This document shows, in pieces, positions 24,639-31,928 of a stretch of DNA of 54,503 bases; the first letter of the stretch is position 1; each line of letters opens with the position of its first letter. The notes under the pieces are model-generated. The model did no database searches, was not told the DNA's origin, and saw only the letters and a program-made list of their open reading frames with translations. A program made the position numbers and the translations under genes. Origin of the DNA: a virus; IMG/VR virus record IMGVR_UViG_3300031957_001318, positions 1 to 54,503 of that record, one strand, 5' to 3'.

Positions 24639-24688
24639 CCAACCTGCTACCGTGCCCGTTCTGCGCTAAACCCAACTCAGGGTCTTAA
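24635..24688 (+). pseudogene. Truncated zinc-ribbon (Lar-like) remnant
   Basis: The ORF starts MTNLLPCPFCAKPN, the hallmark of Lar-type restriction-alleviation and related zinc-ribbon proteins (LLPCPFCG), but stops after 17 residues. The second CxxC pair is missing. Its last 23 bases overlap the convergent terminase gene, so the rest was probably lost when the terminase and this cluster became adjoined. Confidence 0.6.
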
Positions 24689-26042
24689 TAGGCTTCCCAT
24701 CCGTCACAGCGTCAAACATGGGGTCTAACTGGTCGTCATGTTTGCCGTTGGGGAAGTAACTCGCCTCTTGCAAGAAATCAGATAGCCACGGCGCATTCCG
24801 TGGCAAAAACACGTTTCCGCTTTCAACGTATGGGGCGGCATCTAAGGCGCGCGTGACTTTATCCGTGCCACGCTGCACCCCTAACACGGGCAGACCCTCG
24901 CGCCTTAGCGTCTGGATCAGGTCAGTGCCAGATACCTTGTCCTCGACCTTCATGTGACGCAGCTTGCCGTTGCTGACTGCCCTGTGTTTATTCCAGAATG
25001 CGCGCGCTTGGTCTCTTAGCTCAGGGCTTTCCCATTTACCCCTGATCTGGTCGATTAGATACCGCTGGCCTTCCTTTGTACGTCCCCAGCATTGCAACAC
25101 AGAGTAATCGTTTTCCTCTTTCGTCTTTTGTGCCGTATCCGCATAGATACCCCGCCATTCAAACGCGGGTTCAATCGTGTAGTACTGCCACCATGAGTCC
25201 TTAAAGATACCACCGCCAATAGGTGCTGGACGCTGCATGTACTGCCCCGCGAACACATAGCTGTTGGATTTCTCCATACGGCGCAGGTTGTCAATTTCAA
25301 AGTTGCTATTCTCAGGCCAGAAGCTATTCCCATCCGGGTCAATCGCCGGGATAACTAGGTGATGCCATTTCTCGCCATTACCTCCATCTAGCAGGAACCC
25401 CGACAAGTCCTCTTCGTGCAAGCGCTGCATGATTAGGATGATCGGCGTTTCTCTAGAGTTCTTACGGCTTTCTAGCGTCGTCGTGAACCAGTTAAGCACG
25501 TTCTGCCGCATGGTATCGGATGCAGCCTCACCGGCCTTGTGCGGGTCATCGACTACGATCGCGCCGCCGAAGTAATCGCGCATTTTGCCAGCGCCGAAAC
25601 CAGTGATCGTGCCGCCTGCGCCGGTTGCGTAAACGTGTCCACCATCTTTAGTTTTGAAGTGATCCTTGGCATTTGTATCGTTGCGATACTTAGGTGCCCC
25701 GAACACCGCCGCGAAAGCCTCATGGCTCATAATCTCGCGTATCTCTGCCGTGTTAGCCGTTGCAAGCGTTTGGGCATAGCTGGCATGAATAAACTCGGCA
25801 TCTGGGAATATCCCCATGCACCACGCGATAAACGCCTTAACCGCCACCTCAGTTTTACCAGAGCGTGGCGGCACGTTAATGATAAGGCGATTAATGTCAC
25901 CCGTTACAACACGTTCCAATGTACGGCAAAGTTCCTTATGGAAAGGCGCTTCCATAAGGTTTTGTTTTCGTCGCTTCTGGAACATGTATTTAGTGAATTC
26001 CAGAAGGTCAGTCTGGAGTGTTGCGATTTCCTCCGGGGTCAT
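24666..26042 (-). CDS. terL: Terminase large subunit
   Basis: 458 residues. Walker A is VPPRSGKTE (residues 57-65), Walker B is AIVVDD (161-166), and the nuclease domain has YADTAQKTKEENDYSV (about 305) and GKHDDQLD (about 437-444). The protein would cut concatemers and drive DNA into the prohead by ATP hydrolysis. The portal gene is separated from it by the plus-strand cluster. Headful or cos type cannot be told from this reading. Confidence 0.96.
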   Translation of the reverse strand: MTPEEIATLQTDLLEFTKYMFQKRRKQNLMEAPFHKELCRTLERVVTGDINRLIINVPPRSGKTEVAVKAFIAWCMGIFPDAEFIHASYAQTLATANTAEIREIMSHEAFAAVFGAPKYRNDTNAKDHFKTKDGGHVYATGAGGTITGFGAGKMRDYFGGAIVVDDPHKAGEAASDTMRQNVLNWFTTTLESRKNSRETPIILIMQRLHEEDLSGFLLDGGNGEKWHHLVIPAIDPDGNSFWPENSNFEIDNLRRMEKSNSYVFAGQYMQRPAPIGGGIFKDSWWQYYTIEPAFEWRGIYADTAQKTKEENDYSVLQCWGRTKEGQRYLIDQIRGKWESPELRDQARAFWNKHRAVSNGKLRHMKVEDKVSGTDLIQTLRREGLPVLGVQRGTDKVTRALDAAPYVESGNVFLPRNAPWLSDFLQEASYFPNGKHDDQLDPMFDAVTDGKPIKTLSWV

Positions 26043-26080
26043 GCGTCAGGGTGTAGCATGGTGCGTGGGTGGGAGGCAAG

Positions 26081-26161
26081 TTAGCGGTTATTTGCCCAGA
26101 TACAGACTGCCAAGCCAATAAAGAATGCCAGCATCATTGCGGCGTCTGCGTATGTGGTCAT
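26081..26161 (-). CDS. 26-residue membrane microprotein
   Basis: The ATG at 26161 follows a GGAGGCG site. The product has one hydrophobic segment (MMLAFFIGLAVCIW) and a short polar end. It lies between the 170-residue gene and the terminase gene. It could be a real small membrane protein; no homologue is recognised. Confidence 0.5.
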   Translation of the reverse strand: MTTYADAAMMLAFFIGLAVCIWANNR

Positions 26162-26183
26162 TGAATCGCCTCCATCTTCACGC

Positions 26184-26696
26184 TTAGCTGACAGTAGCGA
26201 GCCATTTATTAACCTCCTTAAATGTGCCCATAACAGGCTCACCGTCTAGCGTGTCAATGGTTCCAATCTTATTATCGCCATTGATGTACACGCCAACAGT
26301 CTCGCGCTTTGGTTCAGGTTTGATGCGGTAGGCGCGATGTGGCGCGAATTGGCTAATAATATATTGACCGCATGTCACCCAAACTCGTTCATCACTTCGC
26401 CACGCCTCAATATCTCGTTTTTCATGCGCAGCCAGCAACAGCGCGCCTTTTTCTTCTGGGGATAGGTCGCTCCATGTTTTAGGTTCATGTGCGGCGCGGG
26501 AGATTAGGCGTACATCATTCATCGAGTAACGAATAGGATCAATGCTGCCTTTCCCATCCCACCAAGAGAATCCGTACCTGCCTCCGACAACCTCAGTAAC
26601 TGTGTACTTTATACCCTCACTGCCAAACTCCACCACATCCCCCGGCTTAACGTCCAGTTCACGCAGCGTTCCAACGTCTCCGATTTTAGCAGTCAT
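26184..26696 (-). CDS. Hypothetical phage protein
   Basis: 170 residues. The N-terminal half has a beta-barrel style (DVKPGDVVEFGSEGIKYTVT, then GRYGFSWWDG); the middle has EKGALLLAAHEKRDIEAW and VWVTCGQYIISQFAPHRAYR, reminiscent of phage early proteins built from repeated small modules. It overlaps the upstream membrane protein by 4 bases. Function unknown. Confidence 0.75.
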   Translation of the reverse strand: MTAKIGDVGTLRELDVKPGDVVEFGSEGIKYTVTEVVGGRYGFSWWDGKGSIDPIRYSMNDVRLISRAAHEPKTWSDLSPEEKGALLLAAHEKRDIEAWRSDERVWVTCGQYIISQFAPHRAYRIKPEPKRETVGVYINGDNKIGTIDTLDGEPVMGTFKEVNKWLATVS

Positions 26697-26860
26697 TCAC
26701 ACTCTCCAATCCAAGCAAAGTTACCATTGTTAGGGCAGTAAAGCGCATATCCGCGTTCGATAGCTTGCGATTGCCACAGATGATCTGGCGTTGCAAACCA
26801 TGCAACTGCTAAAAACAGCCCCCAAAAACCGGCCATCAATCCAACAAGAAACCCCATCAT
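26693..26860 (-). CDS. Small membrane protein
   Basis: 55 residues. The ATGATG start at 26860 overlaps the preceding stop, with GGAGGG upstream. A hydrophobic N-terminal segment (FLVGLMAGFWGLFLAVAWFA) precedes a soluble tail with GYALYCPNNGNFAWIGECE. Such N-anchored proteins with a conserved C-terminal tail are common in phage early regions. Its TGA overlaps the next start. Confidence 0.68.
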   Translation of the reverse strand: MMGFLVGLMAGFWGLFLAVAWFATPDHLWQSQAIERGYALYCPNNGNFAWIGECE

Positions 26861-26946
26861 CACATCCCTCCAAATCCAAATCCCAAAAACAGAGTCCCGA
26901 CCATCAGGACAACCAGTGCAATCGTTCCTAGCATATCTCGGATCAT
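26860..26946 (-). CDS. 28-residue membrane microprotein
   Basis: ATG overlaps the preceding TGA (ATGA) and the stop overlaps the next ATGATG. The product is a single hydrophobic helix (MLGTIALVVLMVGTLFLGFG). The tight coupling on both sides supports real translation. Role unknown. Confidence 0.55.
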   Translation of the reverse strand: MIRDMLGTIALVVLMVGTLFLGFGFGGM

Positions 26947-27188
26947 GCCGCAACCCTAAGTTTGGTGTATTCGCGCAGGTTAGCCGCCGCAGGAGTGCCA
27001 CCAGTGGGCGGGCTGGGCGGTTCTGGCGTGGTGTGTGATCCGGTCGCCCAGATCAGTTGACGGATGCCGAAGTAAGTATCCGACCATAGCTCTTCGCGGT
27101 CGCCACGGGATAAGATGATAGGCTGCGCGTGTCCCCATGGATCGCGTGGTGCTGGCCGGTAGTCTGATAGGTTGATGATGTTAGTCAT
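26943..27188 (-). CDS. Hypothetical early protein
   Basis: 81 residues. It begins MTNIINLSDYRPAPRDPWGH, a start shared by many small alphaproteobacterial phage and plasmid proteins, and has a long Pro/Thr-rich second half (TTPEPPSPPTGGTPAAANL) that is probably unstructured. It is coupled by ATGA to the microprotein after it. Confidence 0.66.
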   Translation of the reverse strand: MTNIINLSDYRPAPRDPWGHAQPIILSRGDREELWSDTYFGIRQLIWATGSHTTPEPPSPPTGGTPAAANLREYTKLRVAA

Positions 27189-27352
27189 TTCCTAACCCAA
27201 TATCCTGATTTCTTCCATTTATCCCAAGTGCTTTTGTTCGCTGCGGTCATCCACCCGTCACTATGGCAAACAACACTGCCATCTTCTCTTTGCACAACTA
27301 TCCATTCTCTGCCTTCGTTGAACCAGAAACCAGTGTCGGACGGTTCACTCAT
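27185..27352 (-). CDS. Hypothetical small protein
   Basis: 55 residues, rich in Trp and polar residues (FWFNEGREWIVVQREDGSVV, WDKWKKSGYWVRK). The ATG at 27352 lies inside the end of the preceding gene (ATGAGTGA overlap), and its TGA overlaps the next ATG. Function unknown. Confidence 0.62.
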   Translation of the reverse strand: MSEPSDTGFWFNEGREWIVVQREDGSVVCHSDGWMTAANKSTWDKWKKSGYWVRK

Positions 27353-27587
27353 TGGTCAGCGCCTCCCATGCGGCTAGGGTTCTCTGTATCCCGCTAATTT
27401 CGTATGTGTCGCCAGTCAATGCAGATAGATCATGCATCGCATCTCTTAGGTCTGCCACCAACGCCACAAGCTCAGGTGCGTCGGCACGTATGTAGCGGGT
27501 GTCATTTGGCGAGTACACGTCTGTAACTGACCATCCGCATGGGCTGCCATACATGTTGTATATCCAAATAACCTTCGGCGCTTCCAT
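27345..27587 (-). CDS. Hypothetical phage protein
   Basis: 80 residues. It begins MEAPKVIWIYNMYGSPCGWS and has YIRADAPELVALVADLRDAM in the middle, a pattern frequent in small phage proteins with a C-terminal helix. One base separates its ATG from the stop of the preceding membrane protein gene. Role unknown. Confidence 0.68.
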   Translation of the reverse strand: MEAPKVIWIYNMYGSPCGWSVTDVYSPNDTRYIRADAPELVALVADLRDAMHDLSALTGDTYEISGIQRTLAAWEALTNE

Positions 27588-27588
27588 G

Positions 27589-27729
27589 TTAGTTGTCCTT
27601 ATTGTAGATTGCTGACATCATATTGACCATGCATAAGAACGCCATAAACTCCCACTCTTCGCCGATATACCAAAATACTGACGTAAAACCAAGACAAATA
27701 AAGCCTAAAAACAAGTGTACGATAGCCAT
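27589..27729 (-). CDS. 46-residue membrane protein
   Basis: ATG at 27729 after AGG-rich sequence. Hydrophobic segments at about residues 3-22 and 27-40 (IVHLFLGFICLGFTSVFWY, FMAFLCMVNMMSAI). The stop overlaps the region just before the next ATG. A longer ORF in another frame here (27599-27997) is a shadow. Confidence 0.6.
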   Translation of the reverse strand: MAIVHLFLGFICLGFTSVFWYIGEEWEFMAFLCMVNMMSAIYNKDN

Positions 27730-27740
27730 CCTTCAACCTC

Positions 27741-28034
27741 CTACGGTTTCTTGCAAACGGTCCATCCGCTTGCATCCTTACCATTGACATACACCACGCC
27801 GTCACGGATTGCAACCTTTTTCTGCCAGTCTTGCGGTCGCACTCGGATATAACGCATGGTAGCCGGATCGCGGAACAGGACCGTATGGCCCTGTTCGATC
27901 TGAGATATCGCGAACTGATACCGCGCAATATCAGCAATTCGTGACTTACCGGAACGATTGCCGTACATGATTGTGATCCTTGCGTTAGTTTGGCCATTTT
28001 CGTGCATAGTGGTGGCGAATTTGGCGCGGGTCAT
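27741..28034 (-). CDS. Hypothetical phage protein
   Basis: 97 residues. Basic N-terminus (ITIMYGNRSGKSRIADIARY) then QGHTVLFRDPATMRYIRVRP and GVVYVNGKDASGWTV. The GNRSGKS stretch resembles part of a P-loop but the rest of an NTPase fold is absent, so I do not call an ATPase. ATG overlaps the previous TGA. Function unknown. Confidence 0.66.
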   Translation of the reverse strand: MTRAKFATTMHENGQTNARITIMYGNRSGKSRIADIARYQFAISQIEQGHTVLFRDPATMRYIRVRPQDWQKKVAIRDGVVYVNGKDASGWTVCKKP

Positions 28035-28312
28035 GCAAACACACCTTTAAGAAGCGACAGATTATACTCAAGCTCTCGTTTCTGACGATCCTTAGCGCCA
28101 TGCAAATGATCAGGATGGAAAAATACTTCCGGCGCAAGGCCCTTCTTTGGCAACCTACCAAGAGCGCCTTTCTTGACCGCATCCATAAGCTCCTTGCGGA
28201 CATATGATGGAATTTTACCATTGATAACTTTGCTTCCCCCGGCGCGAATCTTCATCGCGTTAGGGCCGATGCCGCCATCAAGCTCGGTCATCTGTGCAAT
28301 AGTGAGTGCCAT
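28031..28312 (-). CDS. Hypothetical basic protein
   Basis: 93 residues; ATG 28312 follows GGAGATACGAAG. Lysine- and glycine-rich (NAMKIRAGGSKVINGKIPSY, KKGALGRLPKKGLAP), ending in a helix. It could bind nucleic acid, from charge alone. It is the first gene after the promoter at 28340 and couples to the next ORF. Confidence 0.66.
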   Translation of the reverse strand: MALTIAQMTELDGGIGPNAMKIRAGGSKVINGKIPSYVRKELMDAVKKGALGRLPKKGLAPEVFFHPDHLHGAKDRQKRELEYNLSLLKGVFA

Positions 28313-28339
28313 CTTCGTATCTCCTTTGCTGTTGATACG

Positions 28340-28368
28340 ACTATGCACCATGCGGACAGGGTGCGCAA
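28340..28368 (-). promoter_or_regulatory. Minus-strand promoter
   Basis: TTGCGC at 28368-28363, a 17-base spacer and CATAGT at 28345-28340. It drives the genes downstream of 28312 (leftward). The -10 sequence and spacing match the site at 28741-28769. Confidence 0.55.
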
Positions 28369-28377
28369 GAGTTATTT

Positions 28378-28566
28378 TTACTTTTTATGGCTTTTCCAAG
28401 TTTGAATCACGGCCTTAGCCATAAGGGCGCTATATCCTGCGCCCCTAAGCTTACCCACGCACCAATCTTCGCTAGCGCTGTATCTTTCATAACACCTTCT
28501 GACGGCACATAACCTCAGAAACCTTCTATTTATAGACCTGTCAGGCGTTACCCTAAACCAATTCAT
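28378..28566 (-). CDS. Hypothetical basic protein
   Basis: 62 residues, Arg/Cys-rich (DRSINRRFLRLCAVRRCYER, then WCVGKLRGAGYSALMAKAV). ATG 28566 overlaps the previous TGA. The pattern of basic helices and three cysteines suggests a small nucleic-acid or metal-binding protein, not proven. Confidence 0.6.
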   Translation of the reverse strand: MNWFRVTPDRSINRRFLRLCAVRRCYERYSASEDWCVGKLRGAGYSALMAKAVIQTWKSHKK

Positions 28567-28715
28567 CACGGCTTTCCATGAATTTCAACCATGCGGTCGA
28601 GATTATCACCGGCTTCCCGCAAATCTTTTTCAGTAATTTTCCCAGCAGCTTTAGCATGAAGGGCCATGATGAAATCGCGTGCAGCCTGACATTGGGGTTT
28701 GTTGGTCTTTTCCAT
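28566..28715 (-). CDS. Hypothetical helical protein
   Basis: 49 residues, ATG at 28715 after GGAGAACGCAG. One charged amphipathic helix (CQAARDFIMALHAKAAGKIT, DLREAGDNLDRMVEIHG). This frame, not the longer overlapping 28553-28738 frame, is preferred because of the ribosome site and coupling. Role unknown. Confidence 0.6.
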   Translation of the reverse strand: MEKTNKPQCQAARDFIMALHAKAAGKITEKDLREAGDNLDRMVEIHGKP

Positions 28716-28740
28716 CTGCGTTCTCCTTGTCTATGCAAAC

Positions 28741-28769
28741 ACTATGCACCACACCAGCACCACGGTCAA
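28741..28769 (-). promoter_or_regulatory. Minus-strand promoter
   Basis: TTGACC at 28769-28764, a 17-base spacer and CATAGT at 28746-28741, before the 49-residue gene. Confidence 0.6.
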
Positions 28770-28908
28770 CAAGAAAATGCGCCTAACCTCATTTTTTACC
28801 GTTTGGTAAGCAGGCCGTTATTTTTGCCCGTAGAGCGGCCATCTATGCGTTAGGGCAGCCTAACCTATAAAAACGCGACTTGCGCCTGTACGGCGCCACG
28901 CAATCGCT
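28770..28908. other. Non-coding stretch with GGTTAGG repeats and a hairpin
   Basis: No ORF is supported. CCTAACC (GGTTAGG on minus) occurs near 28782 and 28856, and a GTTAGGGCAGCCTAAC palindrome spans about 28848-28863. A GCGCC/GGCGC hairpin at about 28882-28898 followed on minus by GCG and five T may end the transcript of the 28.9 kb gene. The GGTTAG unit is shared with the proposed origin at 32.0-32.3 kb. Confidence 0.5.
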
Positions 28909-29262
28909 CTACGCGCCATCACCGCCAGACTTCGCCCGTAGTGCCGCAAGAACCGCGCTCTGGTGATCTACTGGCGACATAGTGCCGTCCGGACTAGACA
29001 ACTCCTGACGCGCAACGGGCTTCCCATCCTCGCGCTCAATGGCCGTATGGATCAACCGCAACACATCCGCGCGCACATGCTGCAAGGCTTGTTCTTCGCG
29101 CTCGGTCAGGTCACGTGTAACAGCAGAAAGTAACCGCTCCTCGATAGCCATGGCGGCATCGCGGTTGCGCTTTCGTTGCTCGATCTGTTCGCGGGTCAGT
29201 CCTCCGGGGTTACCCGATTGGCCCGGCTGGAACTGTGTATTTTTGTTTGGAAACTCGCCCAT
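28909..29262 (-). CDS. DUF5681-like protein, candidate small terminase or DNA-binding protein
   Basis: 117 residues. The N-terminus FQPGQSGNPGGLTREQIEQR is the DUF5681 signature; that domain is found near terminase genes and in small-terminase-like proteins. The rest is charged helix (LLSAVTRDLTEREEQALQHV) with an acidic, likely disordered tail. Position upstream of terL and the helical form fit TerS, but no helix-turn-helix is plain, so the name is tentative. Confidence 0.65.
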   Translation of the reverse strand: MGEFPNKNTQFQPGQSGNPGGLTREQIEQRKRNRDAAMAIEERLLSAVTRDLTEREEQALQHVRADVLRLIHTAIEREDGKPVARQELSSPDGTMSPVDHQSAVLAALRAKSGGDGA

Positions 29263-29313
29263 TGTGCACCTGCGCTCAGGTTTTACCGCGCATGAGTTTA
29301 AGCGTGTACATAA

Positions 29314-29766
29314 TCACCCCCAAATATCCTCTTCATCACCTTCATCAACAGGAGCCAGCGCCTTGAACACATCCATCCCAGCTACCTCTGCCTCTAGATG
29401 CCATTCCTCAAGAGCGTATTCACCGGCCTGAGCTAAATAATACACGCCCGACTTATCAAATTCCAGAAGCCCGTCCTTGTAGCACCGATTGACGGCATCC
29501 TGCGCATTGATAGGACTACGGAAGCCAAAAGCAGACGTAAGCCGCCTATTGTTCGCGGACGGCTGATTGGTCCACTGGAACGGCCCCTGTTCGTATGCGT
29601 AGTTTAGCACACGGGCAAGCGATTTTTCCAATGGGCGCGGCTCACCGAACCAGTCAGGGATACGACCATCGGCGCGGATAACTGCAGCGTCGTGTTCATA
29701 CTGCCGCTGCATTGCCTCGCGCAGATCGTCCTGTTCGTTTGGTTGTGTTTGGTCAAATAGGTCCAT
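29314..29766 (-). CDS. Hypothetical phage protein (possible winged-helix)
   Basis: 150 residues from ATG 29766. The middle (AFGFRSPINAQDAVNRCYKD, then GLLEFDKSGVYYLAQAG) looks like a winged helix or small DNA-binding fold; the C-terminus is acidic. It has weak ribosome-site support and lies downstream of a strong UUCG hairpin. A role in DNA binding or regulation is plausible but not certain. Confidence 0.65.
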   Translation of the reverse strand: MDLFDQTQPNEQDDLREAMQRQYEHDAAVIRADGRIPDWFGEPRPLEKSLARVLNYAYEQGPFQWTNQPSANNRRLTSAFGFRSPINAQDAVNRCYKDGLLEFDKSGVYYLAQAGEYALEEWHLEAEVAGMDVFKALAPVDEGDEEDIWG

Positions 29767-29806
29767 AGGGAGGTGATAGCGTATTGTGGTGTGGTTGTAA
29801 AGATAG

Positions 29807-29824
29807 GCCCCGCCGAAGCGGGGC
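29807..29824 (-). terminator. Hairpin with UUCG loop (probable terminator)
   Basis: On minus, GCCCCGC-TTCG-GCGGGGC gives a seven-base stem with a very stable UUCG loop, immediately after the gene ending at 29832. The following tract (CTATCTTT) is poor in U, so it may be a terminator, a stabilising 3' hairpin or both. Confidence 0.6.
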
Positions 29825-29831
29825 TGTTGTG

Positions 29832-30092
29832 TCAAATGCCATACAACTCTCGATGTTTATCCATCTGCGATCTTTTCCATTCATAGATCGCGTCGTAAAT
29901 GCAGTCGTAGTTCTCTGTCGCATCGCCATCAATTCCTTGCGTCCATACGGTTTCTTTTTTGCTGTGTCCTAGGCGGATTGTTGCTCCGTCACCATAAAGT
30001 CCCATAAGGCAAGCTGCTGCTGCGTAATCGTGCGCGCTTGCTTGGTACTTACCAGTTGCGTCAAAAATCTTGATTTGCGGTGCTGCGGCCAT
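29832..30092 (-). CDS. Hypothetical phage protein
   Basis: 86 residues from ATG 30092 after GGAAGATAGAA. Contains SAHDYAAAACLMGLYGDGAT, TIRLGHSKKETVWTQG and a C-terminal YDAIYEWKRSQMDKH. The balance of strands and helices suggests a small mixed fold. It follows the promoter at 30138. Function unknown. Confidence 0.66.
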   Translation of the reverse strand: MAAAPQIKIFDATGKYQASAHDYAAAACLMGLYGDGATIRLGHSKKETVWTQGIDGDATENYDCIYDAIYEWKRSQMDKHRELYGI

Positions 30093-30137
30093 TTCTATCT
30101 TCCTTCTCTCTGGCGTAATCGCCGTTTCCATGTCCTA

Positions 30138-30166
30138 TGTATGCCATGGCGCGATGCGTGACGCAA
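30138..30166 (-). promoter_or_regulatory. Minus-strand promoter
   Basis: TTGCGT at 30166-30161, a 17-base spacer and CATACA at 30143-30138, placed before the gene starting at 30092. Confidence 0.5.
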
Positions 30167-30179
30167 GAGGAAAAATGCA

Positions 30180-30314
30180 CTACTGGCTAGATTTTTTCAT
30201 CTGCACCAACTTATACCCCAGCAGTTTGATTGCCGTCCTTTGATCCGGCGCAAGCTCGCGCGTCGGGGGCCATGCGTAGCCCAGACGGGCCTCGATGATC
30301 TGGCGGGCGGTCAT
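30180..30314 (-). CDS. Small hypothetical protein
   Basis: 44 residues, basic, with a Pro-rich centre (YAWPPTRELAPDQRTAIKLL). ATG overlaps the stop of the 254-residue gene (ATGA), so it is likely coupled. It was not long enough to stand out, but the frame has no competing gene. Role unknown. Confidence 0.55.
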   Translation of the reverse strand: MTARQIIEARLGYAWPPTRELAPDQRTAIKLLGYKLVQMKKSSQ

Positions 30315-31075
30315 TCCCCGGCCTCCCTTGCATCGGCGGCGGCGAGGATGGCGCCACGGATGGCCACGCGCATTGACACGTCGTCGTGTCCGTACTCATA
30401 GCGATCACCGCCGGGCGCAAAATCTTCGACCATCTCCGCCGCCTCCCGCATCCCCTCGACCACCTTGGCGCGGTCACGGGCTGTGAGGGCGTCGGGCTGG
30501 GGCTGGGCCGGGTTGACTGGCTTGCCGAACTTGTCCCGCTCCAACGTCGCCGCGATCAGCGCGTCACGCTCGGCCTGCGCGGCGGGGTTTGGTTCGAGGG
30601 CGGCGAGGATGCGACGGGCGTAGTCGGCCTGGGCTGCGGCCTTTGCGGCCTCCATACTCACAGCCTCAGTGCCGTTGAAGTAGCAGTCTGAACCATCGTC
30701 ATGGGTGCGGTGAAGCCACGCATACCACCTTACTCCGCCAATCTTATCTTTCCAGCCGCCTTCGATTTCATACTCGCCCGTTTCACACTGGGCTGCCGAA
30801 TGAAGATCGCTTCCGTTCCACTCCAACGCGCGCACCCTCACCTCCCCTTCCATAGCGGCGGCAAGCTGGGCCTCGGCGGCGGTGGCGCGGGCTTTGTTCT
30901 CGTTGGCACGGGACTCCTGCTCATTCACCTCGCGTTGCAGAGCCTCTTTCTCGGCGCGCAGGGCGGTTATGGCGTCGGCGGCATCATCTGCCCAATTCGG
31001 GAAGCCACTCCCGCCGATCTGCCTCAGCGACTCCTCCAGCGCGTCCAGCGTCTCTTTCGACAGGTCAGCGGTCAT
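30311..31075 (-). CDS. Ead/Ea22-like early protein
   Basis: 254 residues. A long coiled coil (about residues 30-72, ALRAEKEALQREVNEQESRA) is followed by a middle block RVRALEWNGSDLHSAAQCET and VRWYAWLHRTHDDGSDCYF, then a helical C-terminus (AKVVEGMREAAEMVEDFAP). This combination is common in early accessory proteins of phages, sometimes called Ead or Ea22. No biochemical role is known for it. It overlaps neighbours by 4 and 11 bases. Confidence 0.72.
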   Translation of the reverse strand: MTADLSKETLDALEESLRQIGGSGFPNWADDAADAITALRAEKEALQREVNEQESRANENKARATAAEAQLAAAMEGEVRVRALEWNGSDLHSAAQCETGEYEIEGGWKDKIGGVRWYAWLHRTHDDGSDCYFNGTEAVSMEAAKAAAQADYARRILAALEPNPAAQAERDALIAATLERDKFGKPVNPAQPQPDALTARDRAKVVEGMREAAEMVEDFAPGGDRYEYGHDDVSMRVAIRGAILAAADAREAGE

Positions 31076-31340
31076 GGCGGGTCTCCTTCCGGGCGCGGTG
31101 GGCGGCGAGGGCGGTCATGAGCGCGCCCTGCAAGTCGGTGTCAGGCACGCACTCGATGCCGTGGTCTCGGTCGATGGTGGCAACCGCCCCCGCCAGCCGC
31201 TCCGCATCCGCCTCAGCCGCTTCCAACGCATCCGCCATCTTCATCAACAGATCATCAGCGCGATAATCGCCAAGCATGACACGCGGCAGGACTTCACTGC
31301 CCTCAGCGCGTCGTGCGGATTCGATAAGTTTGTTTGTCAT
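31065..31340 (-). CDS. Hypothetical early protein
   Basis: 91 residues: a basic N-terminus (MTNKLIESARRAEGSEVL), then DDLLMKMADALEAAEADAER in a helix and an acidic/basic tail (HRARKETRHDR). It overlaps genes on both sides. The helical form suggests a small interaction protein. No family is recognised. Confidence 0.65.
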   Translation of the reverse strand: MTNKLIESARRAEGSEVLPRVMLGDYRADDLLMKMADALEAAEADAERLAGAVATIDRDHGIECVPDTDLQGALMTALAAHRARKETRHDR

Positions 31341-31609
31341 TGTTCACCTCGTGCTTTGGCTAGAGCGGCGTTGATACCCTGCATATCAAACCGACCGTCA
31401 ATATCAAGCCACATCGCGGCCATTTCAAGCGCGCGATACAACTCAGGCGCGGCGGCGAACACATGCGGCCCGTGCGATCCGAAGTAGCCACCGATAGCCA
31501 CATACGCATCACTCCAACCTGTGCCATCATAATCAGTATCCAAGTCTGCGTTTTCAATCCGCGCGTGTTGCGGTTCATCATCGCAGCGCCAAACTACTTC
31601 CAGTTTCAT
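31337..31609 (-). CDS. Hypothetical early protein
   Basis: 90 residues. N-terminal strand region (MKLEVVWRCDDEPQHARIEN), followed by AYVAIGGYFGSHGPHVFAAA and a helical C-terminus (AAPELYRALEMAAMWLDIDG). The AAPELYRALE motif is frequent in small phage proteins. A promoter lies 30 bases upstream. Role unknown. Confidence 0.68.
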   Translation of the reverse strand: MKLEVVWRCDDEPQHARIENADLDTDYDGTGWSDAYVAIGGYFGSHGPHVFAAAPELYRALEMAAMWLDIDGRFDMQGINAALAKARGEQ

Positions 31610-31639
31610 TATGCAGTCCTCCGTTGGTGTTCTGTCTAG

Positions 31640-31668
31640 GGTATGCCATGGGTGGCGGGTGGTGTCAA
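31640..31668 (-). promoter_or_regulatory. Minus-strand promoter
   Basis: TTGACA at 31668-31663, a 17-base spacer and CATACC at 31645-31640, ahead of the gene at 31609. Confidence 0.55.
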
Positions 31669-31671
31669 GCG

Positions 31672-31902
31672 TTATTCGACACGCCAGATGCGGACACCAC
31701 CGTCAACTGTCCTGCCTGCGAACTTAACGCCGTTCTTGTATGCATATGCATTTGCAGCGGCATACGGCTTGCACTGAGGCCCGATCTTCTCGCCATCAAA
31801 GAACAGACTATCCCCAACCGCCATTTCACCAAACGGATACTTTGGCTTTCTGCCTCTGGTTGATGCTTTCGGATTGAACTCAATTCCGGTTTCTATTTTC
31901 AT
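31672..31902 (-). CDS. Hypothetical early protein
   Basis: 76 residues. Contains TRGRKPKYPFGEMAVGDSLF, an element often found in small conserved phage and bacterial proteins, and NGVKFAGRTVDGGVRIWRVE at the C-terminus, suggesting a compact alpha/beta fold. It is the first leftward gene from the origin region and has its own promoter. A DNA-binding or regulatory role is possible because of the RGRKPKY basic patch. Confidence 0.68.
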   Translation of the reverse strand: MKIETGIEFNPKASTRGRKPKYPFGEMAVGDSLFFDGEKIGPQCKPYAAANAYAYKNGVKFAGRTVDGGVRIWRVE

Positions 31903-31928
31903 AGCAATTTCTCCATTTTTGAAATTAA

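Noticed and set aside
27599-27997. 132-codon minus-strand frame
   Set aside because: It overlaps two genes with better starts and coupling (27589-27729 and 27741-28034).
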